From the NCBI GenBank assembly GCA_900548495.1, contig URKT01000013.1, forward strand, positions 1 to 31,771: a stretch of DNA of 31,771 bases, given 5' to 3'. The DNA is from an uncultured Collinsella sp. Lineage in GTDB: Bacteria; Actinomycetota; Coriobacteriia; Coriobacteriales; Coriobacteriaceae. Under the pieces are notes generated by a model. That model made no database searches. It worked only from the letters and a program-made list of their open reading frames with translations, and was not told where the DNA came from. Shown here in pieces: positions 1 to 8,023 of the stretch (the stretch's first letter is position 1; the number at the start of each line of letters is the position of its first letter). Position numbers and translations under genes: made by a program.

Positions 1-47
1 GAGATCTGCGCATGTCTCGTGGGCTCGGAGATGTGTATAAGAGACAG
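1..47 (+). other. Untrimmed Nextera i7/read-2 adapter
   Basis: Positions 15-47 match the Nextera read-2 transposase adapter as I know it, ending in the mosaic end AGATGTGTATAAGAGACAG (29-47). Positions 6-13 (CTGCGCAT) sit where the 8-base i7 index belongs and positions 1-5 match the end of the P7 oligo. The reverse complement of the index, ATGCGCAG, is as far as I recall Nextera XT index N722. This is library sequence, not genome. It should be trimmed, and nothing biological should be inferred from it. Confidence 0.97.
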
Positions 48-48
48 C

Positions 49-132
49 TTTAAGGTCGCCTTTATCGACGAGCTCTACCGCGCAACCGCCCAAGACATCG
101 CCGGTAACCGACTCGAGCTCGAGGAGGCATAG
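49..132 (+). CDS. thiM: Hydroxyethylthiazole kinase, C-terminal tail (5' truncated by contig end)
   Basis: An open frame enters from the contig start and ends at TAG 130-132, giving 27 residues that include FKVAFIDELYRAT. This resembles the last helix of ThiM, where the E. coli protein ends in a similar F..FLDALWQLT segment. ThiM phosphorylates the thiazole alcohol in cytoplasmic thiamine salvage. The fragment alone is too short for certainty. The call leans on the next two genes, a thiamine-binding protein and thiE, which follow with no real gap. The downstream gene's GAGGAGG ribosome-binding site lies inside the last codons of this one. The catalytic part is missing because the contig begins here, not because the gene is broken. 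Confidence 0.6.
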   Translation, partial: FKVAFIDELYRATAQDIAGNRLELEEA

Positions 133-135
133 GCC

Positions 136-477
136 ATGTCCGAGCCCGCAACCAATGCCGGCATGAACACGCTCGTCGCCGTGGCCATCGCCCCGTGCGG
201 CACCGGCGATGAGCTATCCGCCGAGGTCGCCGAGGTCGTGCGTGTCATTCGCGAGAGCGGCCTTCCCAACCGCACCACCTCGATGTTCACCGAGATCGAG
301 GGCGACTGGGACGAGGTCATGCAGGTCGTGCGCGACGCAACCTTTGTGTTGGCGAGCAAGGGCATCCGCACCGAAGTCGTGCTCAAAGCCGATATTCGAC
401 CCGGATTTACCGACACCATGACCGGCAAACTCGAGCGCATGGAAGCACAGATCAAAAAGCAGGAGGAAGCACGATGA
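136..477 (+). CDS. MTH1187/YkoF-type thiamine-binding protein
   Basis: A 113-residue protein of the Thiamine_BP (formerly DUF77) family. Visible family features are the N-terminal beta strand VAVAIAPCGTG, a central helix that includes EVAEVVRVIRESGL, the strand TTSMFTEIEGDWDEV, and a C-terminal region with a charged helix. Family members are small ferredoxin-like cytoplasmic proteins that bind thiamine or its pyrimidine moiety. They sit in thiamine salvage or uptake operons and their exact job is unsettled. ATG 136 is chosen because GAGGAGG (120-126) lies just upstream. The stop overlaps the thiE start as ATGA (474-477), so the two are translationally coupled. Length is normal for the family. 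Confidence 0.85.
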   Translation: MSEPATNAGMNTLVAVAIAPCGTGDELSAEVAEVVRVIRESGLPNRTTSMFTEIEGDWDEVMQVVRDATFVLASKGIRTEVVLKADIRPGFTDTMTGKLERMEAQIKKQEEAR

Positions 478-1169
478 GCATCCGCGACAACCTTGATATC
501 TCGGCCTATCTGGTACTCGGCCCCGAAAACACGCTCGGGCGCCCCGTGGGCGATGTGGTGGCCCAGGCGCTCGACGCCGGCTTTACCTGCATCCAGGTGC
601 GCTCCAAGGTGGCAAGCGCCCGCGAGATCATTGCGCTGACCGGCGACGCCGCGCAGGCAATCGCTCAGGCCGGCAAGACCGGTCAGGTCGCCTTGCTGAT
701 CGACGACCGTCTGGACTGTGTGCTTGCCGCGCGCGAGCAGGGTATTGCTGTCGACGGTGTGCACGTGGGCCAAAGCGATATTCCCGTCGAGGTCTGTCGC
801 AAGTTGCTGGGCCCCGACGCCATCGTGGGCCTTTCGGCCCGTTGCGAGGAGATGCTCGAGTACGTCAAGACCGCCGATATGAGTTTGGTCGACTACCTTG
901 GCATCGGCCCACTCCACGAGACCGAGACCAAGCGCGACTGCGGACGCGCGGCCGACGGCTCTATCATCACCAAGAGCTTTGAGGACCTGGCCGCGCTCCA
1001 TGCGGCAAGCCCCGTGCCCATCGTGGTGGGCGGCGGCGTCAAGACGGCCGACCTTCCGCAGCTCAAGGCTACCGGCGTCGACGGCTTCTTTGTGGTGAGT
1101 GCCGTCTGCAGCGCCGATGACCCCTACGCCGCGGCCAAGGAGCTCGTAGACACCTGGCAGCAGGCATAG
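474..1169 (+). CDS. thiE: Thiamine phosphate synthase
   Basis: ThiE joins hydroxymethylpyrimidine diphosphate to thiazole phosphate to make thiamine monophosphate. The 231-residue protein carries the family's TIM-barrel signposts in order: IDDRLD (pyrophosphate/Mg site), DGVHVGQSDIP, VGLSAR, DYLGIGPLHETETKRD, and the phosphate-binding end VPIVVGGGV...VDGFFVVSAVCSADDP. It is somewhat longer than the usual 210-220 residues; the extra residues (about GRAADGSIITKS) follow the TKRD loop. It is the last gene of the thiM-(thiamine-binding)-thiE operon, overlapping its neighbour by 4 bases, and is followed by a strong hairpin at 1214-1259. A TPP riboswitch, if there is one, would lie upstream of the contig edge. 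Confidence 0.95.
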   Translation: MSIRDNLDISAYLVLGPENTLGRPVGDVVAQALDAGFTCIQVRSKVASAREIIALTGDAAQAIAQAGKTGQVALLIDDRLDCVLAAREQGIAVDGVHVGQSDIPVEVCRKLLGPDAIVGLSARCEEMLEYVKTADMSLVDYLGIGPLHETETKRDCGRAADGSIITKSFEDLAALHAASPVPIVVGGGVKTADLPQLKATGVDGFFVVSAVCSADDPYAAAKELVDTWQQA

Positions 1170-1213
1170 GCATAAGCCGAGCAGTTGCTCCGCGGCCCCA
1201 TAACTTCAGCAAT

Positions 1214-1259
1214 GGAAAACGCATCCCAGTTTGGACGTCCATTCTGGGATGCGCTTTCC
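1214..1259. terminator. Bidirectional terminator-like hairpin, thiE / patatin convergent
   Basis: A 16-bp stem with one mismatch: 1214-1229 (GGAAAACGCATCCCAG) pairs with 1244-1259 (CTGGGATGCGCTTTCC). The 14-base loop contains its own palindrome TGGACGTCCA. It lies between the two convergent stop codons. On the minus strand the stem is followed by GTTTTCC, and on the plus strand only by TTTCC, so it should work best for the lipase gene. Confidence 0.7.
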
Positions 1260-1281
1260 GCTGAGCACGCGGCAGTTTGCC

Positions 1282-2151
1282 CTACTCTGCCAGATATGCC
1301 TCCAGTGCCGGCAAGGTCGCCTCCGCATCGCGGCGACCAATCTGGTAGATGCGTTCAAGTTCATCGGGCTCGCGACACAGCGACGGCACCTTCACCGATT
1401 CGCTCGGCCGCACCACAAAGATCTCGCCGGCAGCCTCGCGACGTGCCAGGTCATCGAGCGTGGCATTGTAGACCTCATGCCGATGCTCAAGCGCTGCGAC
1501 AAACTCCGGATAGTGACGGAACACGCGTCGCAGCATGGGCATCACGCTGTTGGGCTGCTTCACAAAGCCCGCTGGCTGCGTGAGTACCACGATATTGCGG
1601 TCATACCCCTGCGCAAACAGCCATGCGCTGGGAATAGAATCAGCCACGCCACCATCCAGATACTTATGCCCGTCAATAGCAACGGGACGCGTCGCCACGG
1701 GAATTGCCGACGACGCCCGGATCCACTCGATATCGCGCTCGTCGCCATACGGCAGATCGTGATAGACGGCCTTGCCCGTCTCGATATCGGTACACACGCA
1801 CGTAAACCGCATGGGGCAGGCGCGATATGTCTCCAAATCGATGGGATCGCGCTCGATGGGCACCTCGTGATAGGCAAAATCGGCATTGAACATGTCGCCG
1901 GTTCGCAACCAGCTCGTCACGCTCGCATAGCGCTTATCGGCACAATAGGCTTTGTTGTAGCGAATGGCGCGGCCGATCTGGCGCGATTTAAAGTTGTAGC
2001 CAAACGCCGCGCCCGCCGAGACACCCACCATATGGTCGCAAGTTAAGCCATGCTCCATCCATACGTCGAGCACGCCCGCCGTATACATGCCGCGGTAGCC
2101 GCCTCCCTCGAGTGCCAGCCCCACCGTGCGCGTCGTATTTGACTGTGCCAT
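1282..2151 (-). CDS. Patatin-like phospholipase (YjjU-type)
   Basis: A 289-residue predicted serine hydrolase of the patatin family (acyl hydrolases acting on lipids). The oxyanion-hole stretch LEGGGYRGMYTAGVLD is at residues 14-29, the nucleophile elbow GVSAG at 43-47 (Ser45), and the catalytic Asp in LDGGVADS at Asp166, giving a complete Ser-Asp dyad. No signal peptide or membrane helix is seen, so it should be cytoplasmic. Length matches the YjjU-like subgroup. Start ATG 2151 has a moderate GGAGATGG ribosome-binding site. It converges on thiE. The real substrate cannot be told from sequence. Confidence 0.9.
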   Translation of the reverse strand: MAQSNTTRTVGLALEGGGYRGMYTAGVLDVWMEHGLTCDHMVGVSAGAAFGYNFKSRQIGRAIRYNKAYCADKRYASVTSWLRTGDMFNADFAYHEVPIERDPIDLETYRACPMRFTCVCTDIETGKAVYHDLPYGDERDIEWIRASSAIPVATRPVAIDGHKYLDGGVADSIPSAWLFAQGYDRNIVVLTQPAGFVKQPNSVMPMLRRVFRHYPEFVAALEHRHEVYNATLDDLARREAAGEIFVVRPSESVKVPSLCREPDELERIYQIGRRDAEATLPALEAYLAE

Positions 2152-2475
2152 GCGACCATCTCCGTCCCCGCAAATTCAAACGGAACAAGTATACCCGTCA
2201 ACATATATCGTCTCAGTCGCATTTTCATCGAACATCGCATCGTCGCGCTACCGCCTGTCGAACAATAGCCGCCCACAGCATGTGCACCCATATATAATTG
2301 TGTGCTGTTGTTTACACTACTCAGCTGTTATCAACAGCGAACATTAGCCGACAAATTAACTCAACAACGCAGCAAGGCGGGGGCCTGGATACACGCAAAA
2401 CGCCGAGCAACGACGCGTGTACACAACAAACTCGCCCGACGCAATCCGCCCCGACCTCAGAAAGCCGCTTAGAAC
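2152..2475. promoter_or_regulatory. Divergent intergenic region with a GCTGTT-ATC-AACAGC palindrome
   Basis: A 324-base gap between the divergent lipase and c-di-GMP genes, more A+T-rich than its surroundings. I see a perfect TATAAT hexamer at 2293-2298 without a convincing -35, and a 15-base palindrome GCTGTT-ATC-AACAGC at 2324-2338 that could be an operator. About 137 bases separate the palindrome from ATG 2476, and that leader has no good Shine-Dalgarno. No RNA gene or additional coding region is evident. Confidence 0.4.
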
Positions 2476-5193
2476 ATGGATACTGTCAGCAATTACACCG
2501 AAACGCTCGAAAAGACCGTCCGTGACCTTCTCGAGCGGCAGGAGGATCTGATCAGGACTGCCTTTACCGACCAGCTTACTGGGCTTGGCAACCGTGGCGG
2601 CTTTGCCCGTTCCCTCGAGGAGCTCTGGGAGCAGGACGCCCCCGTTACCATGGCGTTCATCGATATCGACAATCTCAAGCACTGCAACGACGTCTTTGGG
2701 CATGACGAGGGCAACCGCTATATCTTGCAGGTAAGTCTCTATCTTAAGCTGTATATGAAGGTGGGCGAAGCGGCGTTTCGCATAGGCGGCGACGAGTTTG
2801 CCATCCTATCTACGATTGCAACCGAGGACGACCTCGCCGAACGTCTGAAACACTGCCGAACGGTCCTGCTCAAAAACAACGATTCCGAGATGCCCCGCTC
2901 GTTTAGCTACGGAGTGTCACATGCCGACCCTGCCCTGGGCGAAGCTTCCAATCGCATGACGCTCGATGCCGACCATCGCATGTACGACTACAAGCTACGT
3001 CATGCCATGCACCTCGATCGACGCAATATCACGCAAGTTCACGCCGACGACTTCGAAATAAGCGATCGTATTTTTGACGCCTTTTCGATGCTCAACGAGG
3101 GCCGTTATTTCTTTATCGAGAACTTGGACAAACATCGCACCCTTTGGTCACAAGGTGCCTTGCGCGATCTTGGCCTTCCCTCGGAGCACATAGACAACTG
3201 TCGCGATTACTGGAAAACGCGCGTCCATCCCGACGACCTTGAGGCCTGCATCAACGACATCGACCAAGTCTACAACGGCACCAAGCACCGTCGCGTCATG
3301 CAGTATCGTGTGCGCAACGCCGTCGGCGACTACGTCCTTTGCCGTGCTCGCGGGTTTCGTATCGACGGCGACGGAAATGTCCCCTCGCTCTATGTCGGCG
3401 AGCTCGTCAACCACTCACTTGCCGAAACCGTCGATGCCGCCACAGGTCTCGGAACGCAGCGCATGCTGGCCAACGCCATCGACGCCTGCCGCCGCGATCG
3501 TTGCGAGACAGGGCTTATAGCGGTGCGCGTTCGTGGCACGACAAAGCTCAACGAGCTCTACGGGGCCGAGGCTGTCGATAACATGCTTGCCGAATACGCA
3601 GGCCGCATGCTGTCGATCACCCGCGGCAGGAGCCGGGTCTACCGTTCACGAAGCGTCCAGTTCGTCGTGCTCAGCAACGACCTGGACCACGAGGCATTCG
3701 AGCAACTGACCCGCCACCTTAAAGAGGCCGTTTTCGCTCCTGTTCGAATCGCAGGCGACACCATTACTCCCGTCTGTCTTGTCGTCCCGGCCTTTTACGA
3801 GCACTTAACCCATCAAGCGACCGCCGTTTTAGGCGAACTCGACCGTCGCCTTCGCACGGCCGGCGGGCTTGTCCCCAACGACAGCCTCCCCATACCCGAG
3901 GCGGAGCGCAAAAGCGCCATCGCCGAACGTATCGACTCGCTCACGGGCCTCTATCGACCCAGCGAGTTTATGCGGCGCGCCAACGCATTTCTCGAGGCAA
4001 GGCGCAACGGCACCTGGTGCATCGCCACGGTCAACATGGGCCACATGCGCCTGTTTAATGAATGGCGCGGCCAGGCCGAGGGCGACCGCGTACTCGCCGA
4101 TGTGGGCACGGTCCTCAAGGACATCGAGAATGCCGATATGGGCGTCGCAGGGTACTGGGGCCAAGATGACTTTTGTGTACTTATCCCCTTTAAGCACATC
4201 ACCGTCCATCAAATCTACAATCGCGTTCGTGAGGCAGTAGCCAGGCATGATGACGGCGTAGGTTTTTGGCCGTCCATGGGCGTTTACCCCATCGACTCCA
4301 ATGAGGAAATCACCATCGATGCGCAGGCAAAGGCCATGTTTACCAATCGACGCGCAAAAAACGACTTTAAGGAGCGCATTGCCATTTTCCGCCCCGCGGA
4401 GTACGAGCGCGAAGTCGCGTTCCACCGCACGCTGACCGAATTCCAGTACGCGCTGTCAAATGGTCGCATCACGTACTATCTTCAGCCCCAGGTCGATATG
4501 GAAACCGGCGAGATTATTGGCGCCGAAGCACTCACCCGCTGGATTGACAAGGACGGCTCTCTCATTTCGCCCGCAACGTTTATCCCCGCACTCGAGGAAA
4601 GCGGCTTTGTAGTGACACTCGACAAGTACATTTGGCAGGGTGTCGCCATATGGCTTCGCGAGCGTCTCGATCGCCGTTTTCGCGTGGTTCCGGTCTCGCT
4701 TAATGTGTCGCGCGTGGATATCCTTGCCTGCGACGTTGCCGAACATATGGGGGCGCTCGCCGCCCAATACAACCTACCGCCCGAGCTCATGCGTATCGAG
4801 ATCACCGAGACGGCTTATACGGGAGAATCCGAGGCCGTGGATAAGCTGACCGCAGATCTGCACACCCGCGGCTTCTCGACCTATATGGACGATTTTGGCA
4901 CCGGTCAGTCCACGCTCGCGATGCTCAAGAACGTCAACGTCGACGCCATCAAGCTCGACCGCACCTTTGTGCCCACCGACCGCGATCAAGGCCGCAGCAC
5001 GCAAATCATTTCATCGATGCTCGAAATGGCGCAGTCGCTCCATCTGCCCGTCGTGGTCGAAGGCGTCGAGACAAATGAGCAGGCGAACATGCTACGACAA
5101 ATGGGCGCCCGCTACGCTCAGGGCTTCCTCTACTACCGCCCCATGCCGGCGAAGAATTTTGAGGCATTGCTCGATGGCGGCAATAACAACTGA
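2476..5193 (+). CDS. Multidomain c-di-GMP enzyme: GGDEF-PAS-(degenerate GGDEF)x2-EAL
   Basis: A 905-residue protein without obvious membrane helices. An active-looking diguanylate cyclase domain (about 25-180) has FIDIDNLKHC and an intact GGDEF at 104-108, but no RxxD inhibitory site just upstream. A PAS-like sensor (about 205-315) ends in a PAC-type strand. Two further GGDEF-fold domains (about 318-465 and 485-640) have RSVQF (392-396) and GQDDF (562-566) where GGDEF belongs, so both look catalytically dead. A full EAL phosphodiesterase domain (about 655-900) keeps EAL 684-686, Asn743, the ExTE motif IEITET (774-779), DDFGTG 805-810, KLDR (Lys826), VEGVE 861-865 and Gln882. Both synthesis and hydrolysis therefore look possible, set by the PAS sensor and the dead domains. 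A stop codon (2470-2472) directly precedes ATG 2476 in frame, which fixes the start even though the ribosome-binding site is weak. The next gene is a paralogue. Confidence 0.93.
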   Translation: MDTVSNYTETLEKTVRDLLERQEDLIRTAFTDQLTGLGNRGGFARSLEELWEQDAPVTMAFIDIDNLKHCNDVFGHDEGNRYILQVSLYLKLYMKVGEAAFRIGGDEFAILSTIATEDDLAERLKHCRTVLLKNNDSEMPRSFSYGVSHADPALGEASNRMTLDADHRMYDYKLRHAMHLDRRNITQVHADDFEISDRIFDAFSMLNEGRYFFIENLDKHRTLWSQGALRDLGLPSEHIDNCRDYWKTRVHPDDLEACINDIDQVYNGTKHRRVMQYRVRNAVGDYVLCRARGFRIDGDGNVPSLYVGELVNHSLAETVDAATGLGTQRMLANAIDACRRDRCETGLIAVRVRGTTKLNELYGAEAVDNMLAEYAGRMLSITRGRSRVYRSRSVQFVVLSNDLDHEAFEQLTRHLKEAVFAPVRIAGDTITPVCLVVPAFYEHLTHQATAVLGELDRRLRTAGGLVPNDSLPIPEAERKSAIAERIDSLTGLYRPSEFMRRANAFLEARRNGTWCIATVNMGHMRLFNEWRGQAEGDRVLADVGTVLKDIENADMGVAGYWGQDDFCVLIPFKHITVHQIYNRVREAVARHDDGVGFWPSMGVYPIDSNEEITIDAQAKAMFTNRRAKNDFKERIAIFRPAEYEREVAFHRTLTEFQYALSNGRITYYLQPQVDMETGEIIGAEALTRWIDKDGSLISPATFIPALEESGFVVTLDKYIWQGVAIWLRERLDRRFRVVPVSLNVSRVDILACDVAEHMGALAAQYNLPPELMRIEITETAYTGESEAVDKLTADLHTRGFSTYMDDFGTGQSTLAMLKNVNVDAIKLDRTFVPTDRDQGRSTQIISSMLEMAQSLHLPVVVEGVETNEQANMLRQMGARYAQGFLYYRPMPAKNFEALLDGGNNN

Positions 5194-5251
5194 TACGCTC
5201 GCGCGCAAAACGCCACCGCCGAAGGGGGCATTTGTCCCCATTGGCTAACTT

Positions 5252-5285
5252 ATATCCCCACTTCAAACCAAATTGGGGATATGAT
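5252..5285 (+). promoter_or_regulatory. Inverted repeat overlapping a -10-like hexamer
   Basis: ATATCCCCA (5252-5260) and TGGGGATAT (5274-5282) are perfect 9-base inverted arms with a 13-base spacer. The right arm overlaps TATGAT (5280-5285), a good -10. No -35 matches at 17 bases, which would suit an activated promoter or an operator occluding the -10. It is not followed by a T tract, so it is not an intrinsic terminator. It would control the second c-di-GMP gene separately from the first. Confidence 0.4.
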
Positions 5286-5320
5286 ACAAACCGTTGTTCC
5301 GCCCAAGGAGGTTATCCATC

Positions 5321-6850
5321 ATGAACGAGTCATATCGCCTGGGCGAGCAATCGATTATTGCCTATCTTCAGCGACTTGCGAACGGCGTCTCGACCGCCGA
5401 ACTCGATGTTGCCGCGCTGCCTGCTGAGCTACGCGCCGTTGGCGAGCAACTGCAAAAGACGCATGCCATCCTGCAACAAGAGCGTCAGCTGCTTGAGCGC
5501 AACGCCTATATCGATCCGCTCACCAACTTGGGCAACCGCAACGGATTCGACCGTCACGTCGAGCAACTCTGGCGCAAAGGCGACCCCTTCACCTGCGCCT
5601 ATATTGACATCGACCATCTCAAGCATTGCAATGATAGGTTTGGCCACGCCGAAGGCAATCGCTATATTCTGAGCATCTGCCGCACGCTCTCCGAAACCAT
5701 GGAGCACGATGAGATGCTGTTCCGTATCGGTGGAGACGAGTTTGTGCTTATCTCGCTCTCCGCAAACGAGATTGAACTCGAGCAGCGCTTGGAGCAGGTA
5801 CGTACCAGGCTGATCGAGGCGAGCTCAGGTGGCAAGGCGCCAATGATCGGCAGCTTTAGCTTTGGCTGCTCGCGCGTCGATCCACTTGCTGGCGACACGC
5901 GTCGCCAGATGACGATGGATGCCGATCGCAAGATGTATCGCTATAAGCTTATGCATCGTGTGCAGCAACCGAAAGACGATGACGCGCCGCAACGCCCAAT
6001 CGTCGATCAGCTTCCCTGCAACGACCGGGTGTTCCAAGCGATCTCCATGAGCTCCGAGACGCGCTATCCGTTTATTCTCAATCTCGATACGGGAGAATCG
6101 CAATGGTCGGTTAACGCCGTGCGCGATTTTGACCTGCCCTCCCAACACCCTTTTAACTCACTCGACATGTGGCTCGCCCGCGTTCATCCCGAGGACCGCG
6201 ACAACGTACGTGCCGAGCTCGACATGGTGATAAACGGCACGTGGCACTTCCACTACATGCAGTATCGCGTAATGGATGCCACCGGAAAATACGTGCTTTG
6301 CGACTGCACGGGCTACCGCTTGGACGGCACCGATACCGAGCCCGGCATGTATGTGGGCATTATCATCAACCGAAGCTTGGCAGATACGACCGATTCCGTG
6401 ACCGGCTTGGGCGATATTCACGCCCTGGTCAACGCCATTGGCGAAATGCGTCGCGTGGCGCGCAAGGCTGGTTTGATCGCCATCAAAATCGACGATATCG
6501 CTCAGGTCAATGCCCGCTTTGGCTTTGATGCGGGCGACCGCGTTTTGGCAGAATGTGCCGCCTGTCTGGTGGAATGCTCGCGCGGTAAGGGTCGTATGTT
6601 CCGCTCGACGGGGCCGATGTTCGTGGCTCTTTTCGACGACTTTGATCCCGAAGAAACCGATGCGATTGCAGAGGAAATCGAGCGGTTCCTGGGTTCGCCC
6701 GTGCTCTTTGGCCCATTTGAATATCAGCCACCCATTCGCGTGGCCACGCTCCATCTGGACGGCGTCGACCGTCAGCCCGTTTCGATTTTGAACGAGCTCA
6801 AAGCGTTGCTCGGGAAAGCCGTGCAGGTGCCAGGTACCAAACTGGATTAG
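5321..6850 (+). CDS. Diguanylate cyclase GGDEF-PAS-(degenerate GGDEF)
   Basis: A 509-residue paralogue of the preceding gene that lacks the EAL end. A charged helical N-terminus with coiled-coil character (about 1-60) leads into an active-looking GGDEF domain with YIDIDHLKHC (94-103) and GGDEF at 137-141. A PAS-like domain (about 245-350) follows, then a degenerate GGDEF fold (about 355-505) with STGPMF (429-434) in place of the active site. It predicts c-di-GMP synthesis under sensory control. The start is ATG 5321, not an upstream in-frame codon, because AAGGAGGTTATCC (5305-5317) directly precedes it. That site matches 12 of 13 bases of the ideal complement to the 16S 3' end, unusually strong. 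Lengthwise similarity to the neighbour shows tandem duplication with gain or loss of the EAL part. Confidence 0.92.
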   Translation: MNESYRLGEQSIIAYLQRLANGVSTAELDVAALPAELRAVGEQLQKTHAILQQERQLLERNAYIDPLTNLGNRNGFDRHVEQLWRKGDPFTCAYIDIDHLKHCNDRFGHAEGNRYILSICRTLSETMEHDEMLFRIGGDEFVLISLSANEIELEQRLEQVRTRLIEASSGGKAPMIGSFSFGCSRVDPLAGDTRRQMTMDADRKMYRYKLMHRVQQPKDDDAPQRPIVDQLPCNDRVFQAISMSSETRYPFILNLDTGESQWSVNAVRDFDLPSQHPFNSLDMWLARVHPEDRDNVRAELDMVINGTWHFHYMQYRVMDATGKYVLCDCTGYRLDGTDTEPGMYVGIIINRSLADTTDSVTGLGDIHALVNAIGEMRRVARKAGLIAIKIDDIAQVNARFGFDAGDRVLAECAACLVECSRGKGRMFRSTGPMFVALFDDFDPEETDAIAEEIERFLGSPVLFGPFEYQPPIRVATLHLDGVDRQPVSILNELKALLGKAVQVPGTKLD

Positions 6851-6885
6851 CACCGCGCCCACACCGCCTCCCCCATCGTGCGATA

Positions 6886-6918
6886 ATCCTCTGCAGAAGT
6901 CATCGACAGCAGAGGGAG
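6886..6918 (+). promoter_or_regulatory. Leader hairpin covering the ribosome-binding site
   Basis: CCTCTGC (6888-6894) pairs with GCAGAGG (6909-6915). The right arm is part of the AGAGGGAG ribosome-binding site of the next gene, so the folded leader would hide it. TGCGATAAT just upstream (6879-6887) looks like an extended -10, which would start transcription at about the left arm. If the transcript starts inside that arm, the hairpin would be weakened. Confidence 0.3.
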
Positions 6919-6924
6919 TTTGTG

Positions 6925-7548
6925 ATGAAGGTTCTTTTAGTCAACGGTAGCCCCAAGGCAAACGGCAACACCGCTCGCGCGCTTGCCGAGATTGCAGAGC
7001 AACTTGATGCAGAAGGCATTGATACCGAGGTGTTTCAGCTGGGCGCCAAGCCCATTCGCGATTGCATCGGTTGCGGCCAGTGCGGCAAGCTCGGCGCTCG
7101 CTGCACCTTTGACGACGACGTGGTGAACGAGCTCATCGCTGCCGCCGAGCAGGCAGATGGCTTTGTCTTTGGCTCACCTGTCTACTATGCGCACCCTAGT
7201 GGGCGCATCCTTTCGGCCCTCGATCGCGCGTTTTATGCTGGCAGCAAGGCCTTTGCGCACAAACCCGGCGCCTCTGTCGCCGTTGCCCGCCGCGGCGGCA
7301 CGTCGACCACGTTCGATGTACTCAACAAGTACTTCACCATCAACCAGATGCCCGTGGTCGCCTCCACCTACTGGAACAACGTGTTTGGCCGCGTGCCCGG
7401 CGACGCCGATGGGGATGCCGAGGGCCTTGCCACCATGCGAAACATCGGCAAAAACATGGCCTGGCTCCTGCGCTGCATCGAGGCAGGACAGGCCGCCGGC
7501 ATCAACGCACCCGAGGCAGATCGAGCAACGACCAACTTCATTCGATAA
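6925..7548 (+). CDS. Flavodoxin-fold NAD(P)H-dependent oxidoreductase, Fe-S flavoprotein type
   Basis: A 207-residue FMN-binding oxidoreductase. The phosphate loop VNGSPKANGNT lies at residues 7-17 and GSPVYYAHPSG is the second flavin contact. Cys47, Cys50, Cys53 and Cys60 form CX2CX2CX6C, the compact cysteine motif of iron-sulfur flavoproteins, so a 4Fe-4S cluster beside FMN is likely. ATG 6925 is preferred to GTG 6922 because AGAGGGAG (6911-6918) is better spaced from it. The electron donor and acceptor are not predictable. The gene is followed within 50 bases by the ArsC/Spx-like gene in the same direction, possibly on one transcript. Confidence 0.88.
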   Translation: MKVLLVNGSPKANGNTARALAEIAEQLDAEGIDTEVFQLGAKPIRDCIGCGQCGKLGARCTFDDDVVNELIAAAEQADGFVFGSPVYYAHPSGRILSALDRAFYAGSKAFAHKPGASVAVARRGGTSTTFDVLNKYFTINQMPVVASTYWNNVFGRVPGDADGDAEGLATMRNIGKNMAWLLRCIEAGQAAGINAPEADRATTNFIR

Positions 7549-7595
7549 GTCCAGCGGCGGTCACCTCGACGCTCGTTAGAACGGTAGAACATAAT

Positions 7596-7937
7596 ATGAA
7601 CGTGCAAATCTTCGGCACTAAAAAGTCTTTCGATACCAAGAAAGCGCAGCGCTTCTTCAAAGAGCGCCGCATTAAGGTGCAGTTTATCGACCTTAAGGAA
7701 AAGGAGATGAGCAAGGGCGAGCTCACGAGCGTGATGCAGGCGGTCGGCGGTATCGACAAGCTGCTCAACCCCAAAGCCAAGGACGAGGAAACGCTCGAAC
7801 TCATCCAGCACCTCACCTCTAGCCAGCGCTTCGACAAGCTACTCGAGAATCAGCAGGTCTTGGCCGAGCCCATCGTGCGCAACGGCAAAAAGGCCACCGT
7901 CGGTTATTGCCCCGATGTATGGGGAGCCTGGGAGTAG
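7596..7937 (+). CDS. ArsC/Spx-fold protein lacking the catalytic cysteine
   Basis: A 113-residue thioredoxin-like protein of the ArsC/Spx/YffB superfamily: N-terminal beta strand MNVQIFGTKK, helix FDTKKAQRFF, and a C-terminal AEPIVRNGKKATVGY region typical of the fold. Where YffB or ArsC has a redox cysteine (NCDT, PxCST), this protein has SFDT, with Phe12 at the cysteine position. Classical arsenate reduction or an Spx CXXC redox switch is therefore unlikely. The only cysteine is near the C-terminus (YCPDVW). No clear ribosome-binding site is visible upstream, so expression may depend on the preceding gene. A binding or regulatory role is possible; function unknown. Confidence 0.8.
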   Translation: MNVQIFGTKKSFDTKKAQRFFKERRIKVQFIDLKEKEMSKGELTSVMQAVGGIDKLLNPKAKDEETLELIQHLTSSQRFDKLLENQQVLAEPIVRNGKKATVGYCPDVWGAWE

Positions 7938-8023
7938 CCTGTGTTATTTGCCAGCGCGTGGGTATAAGAGCAGGCGTTTGGCATATGATTCAACTGTAAG
8001 CCATGTCTAACAAAGGAGGGCAC

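Noticed and set aside
1..47. Terminal inverted repeat of a mobile element or linear plasmid
   Set aside because: The sequence is the Nextera read-2/i7 adapter including an index.
1231..2046. 271-codon plus-strand frame
   Set aside because: Antisense to the patatin gene and begins inside the terminator hairpin.
7596..7937. Arsenate reductase
   Set aside because: The catalytic cysteine is absent (Phe12), and no ars genes are near.
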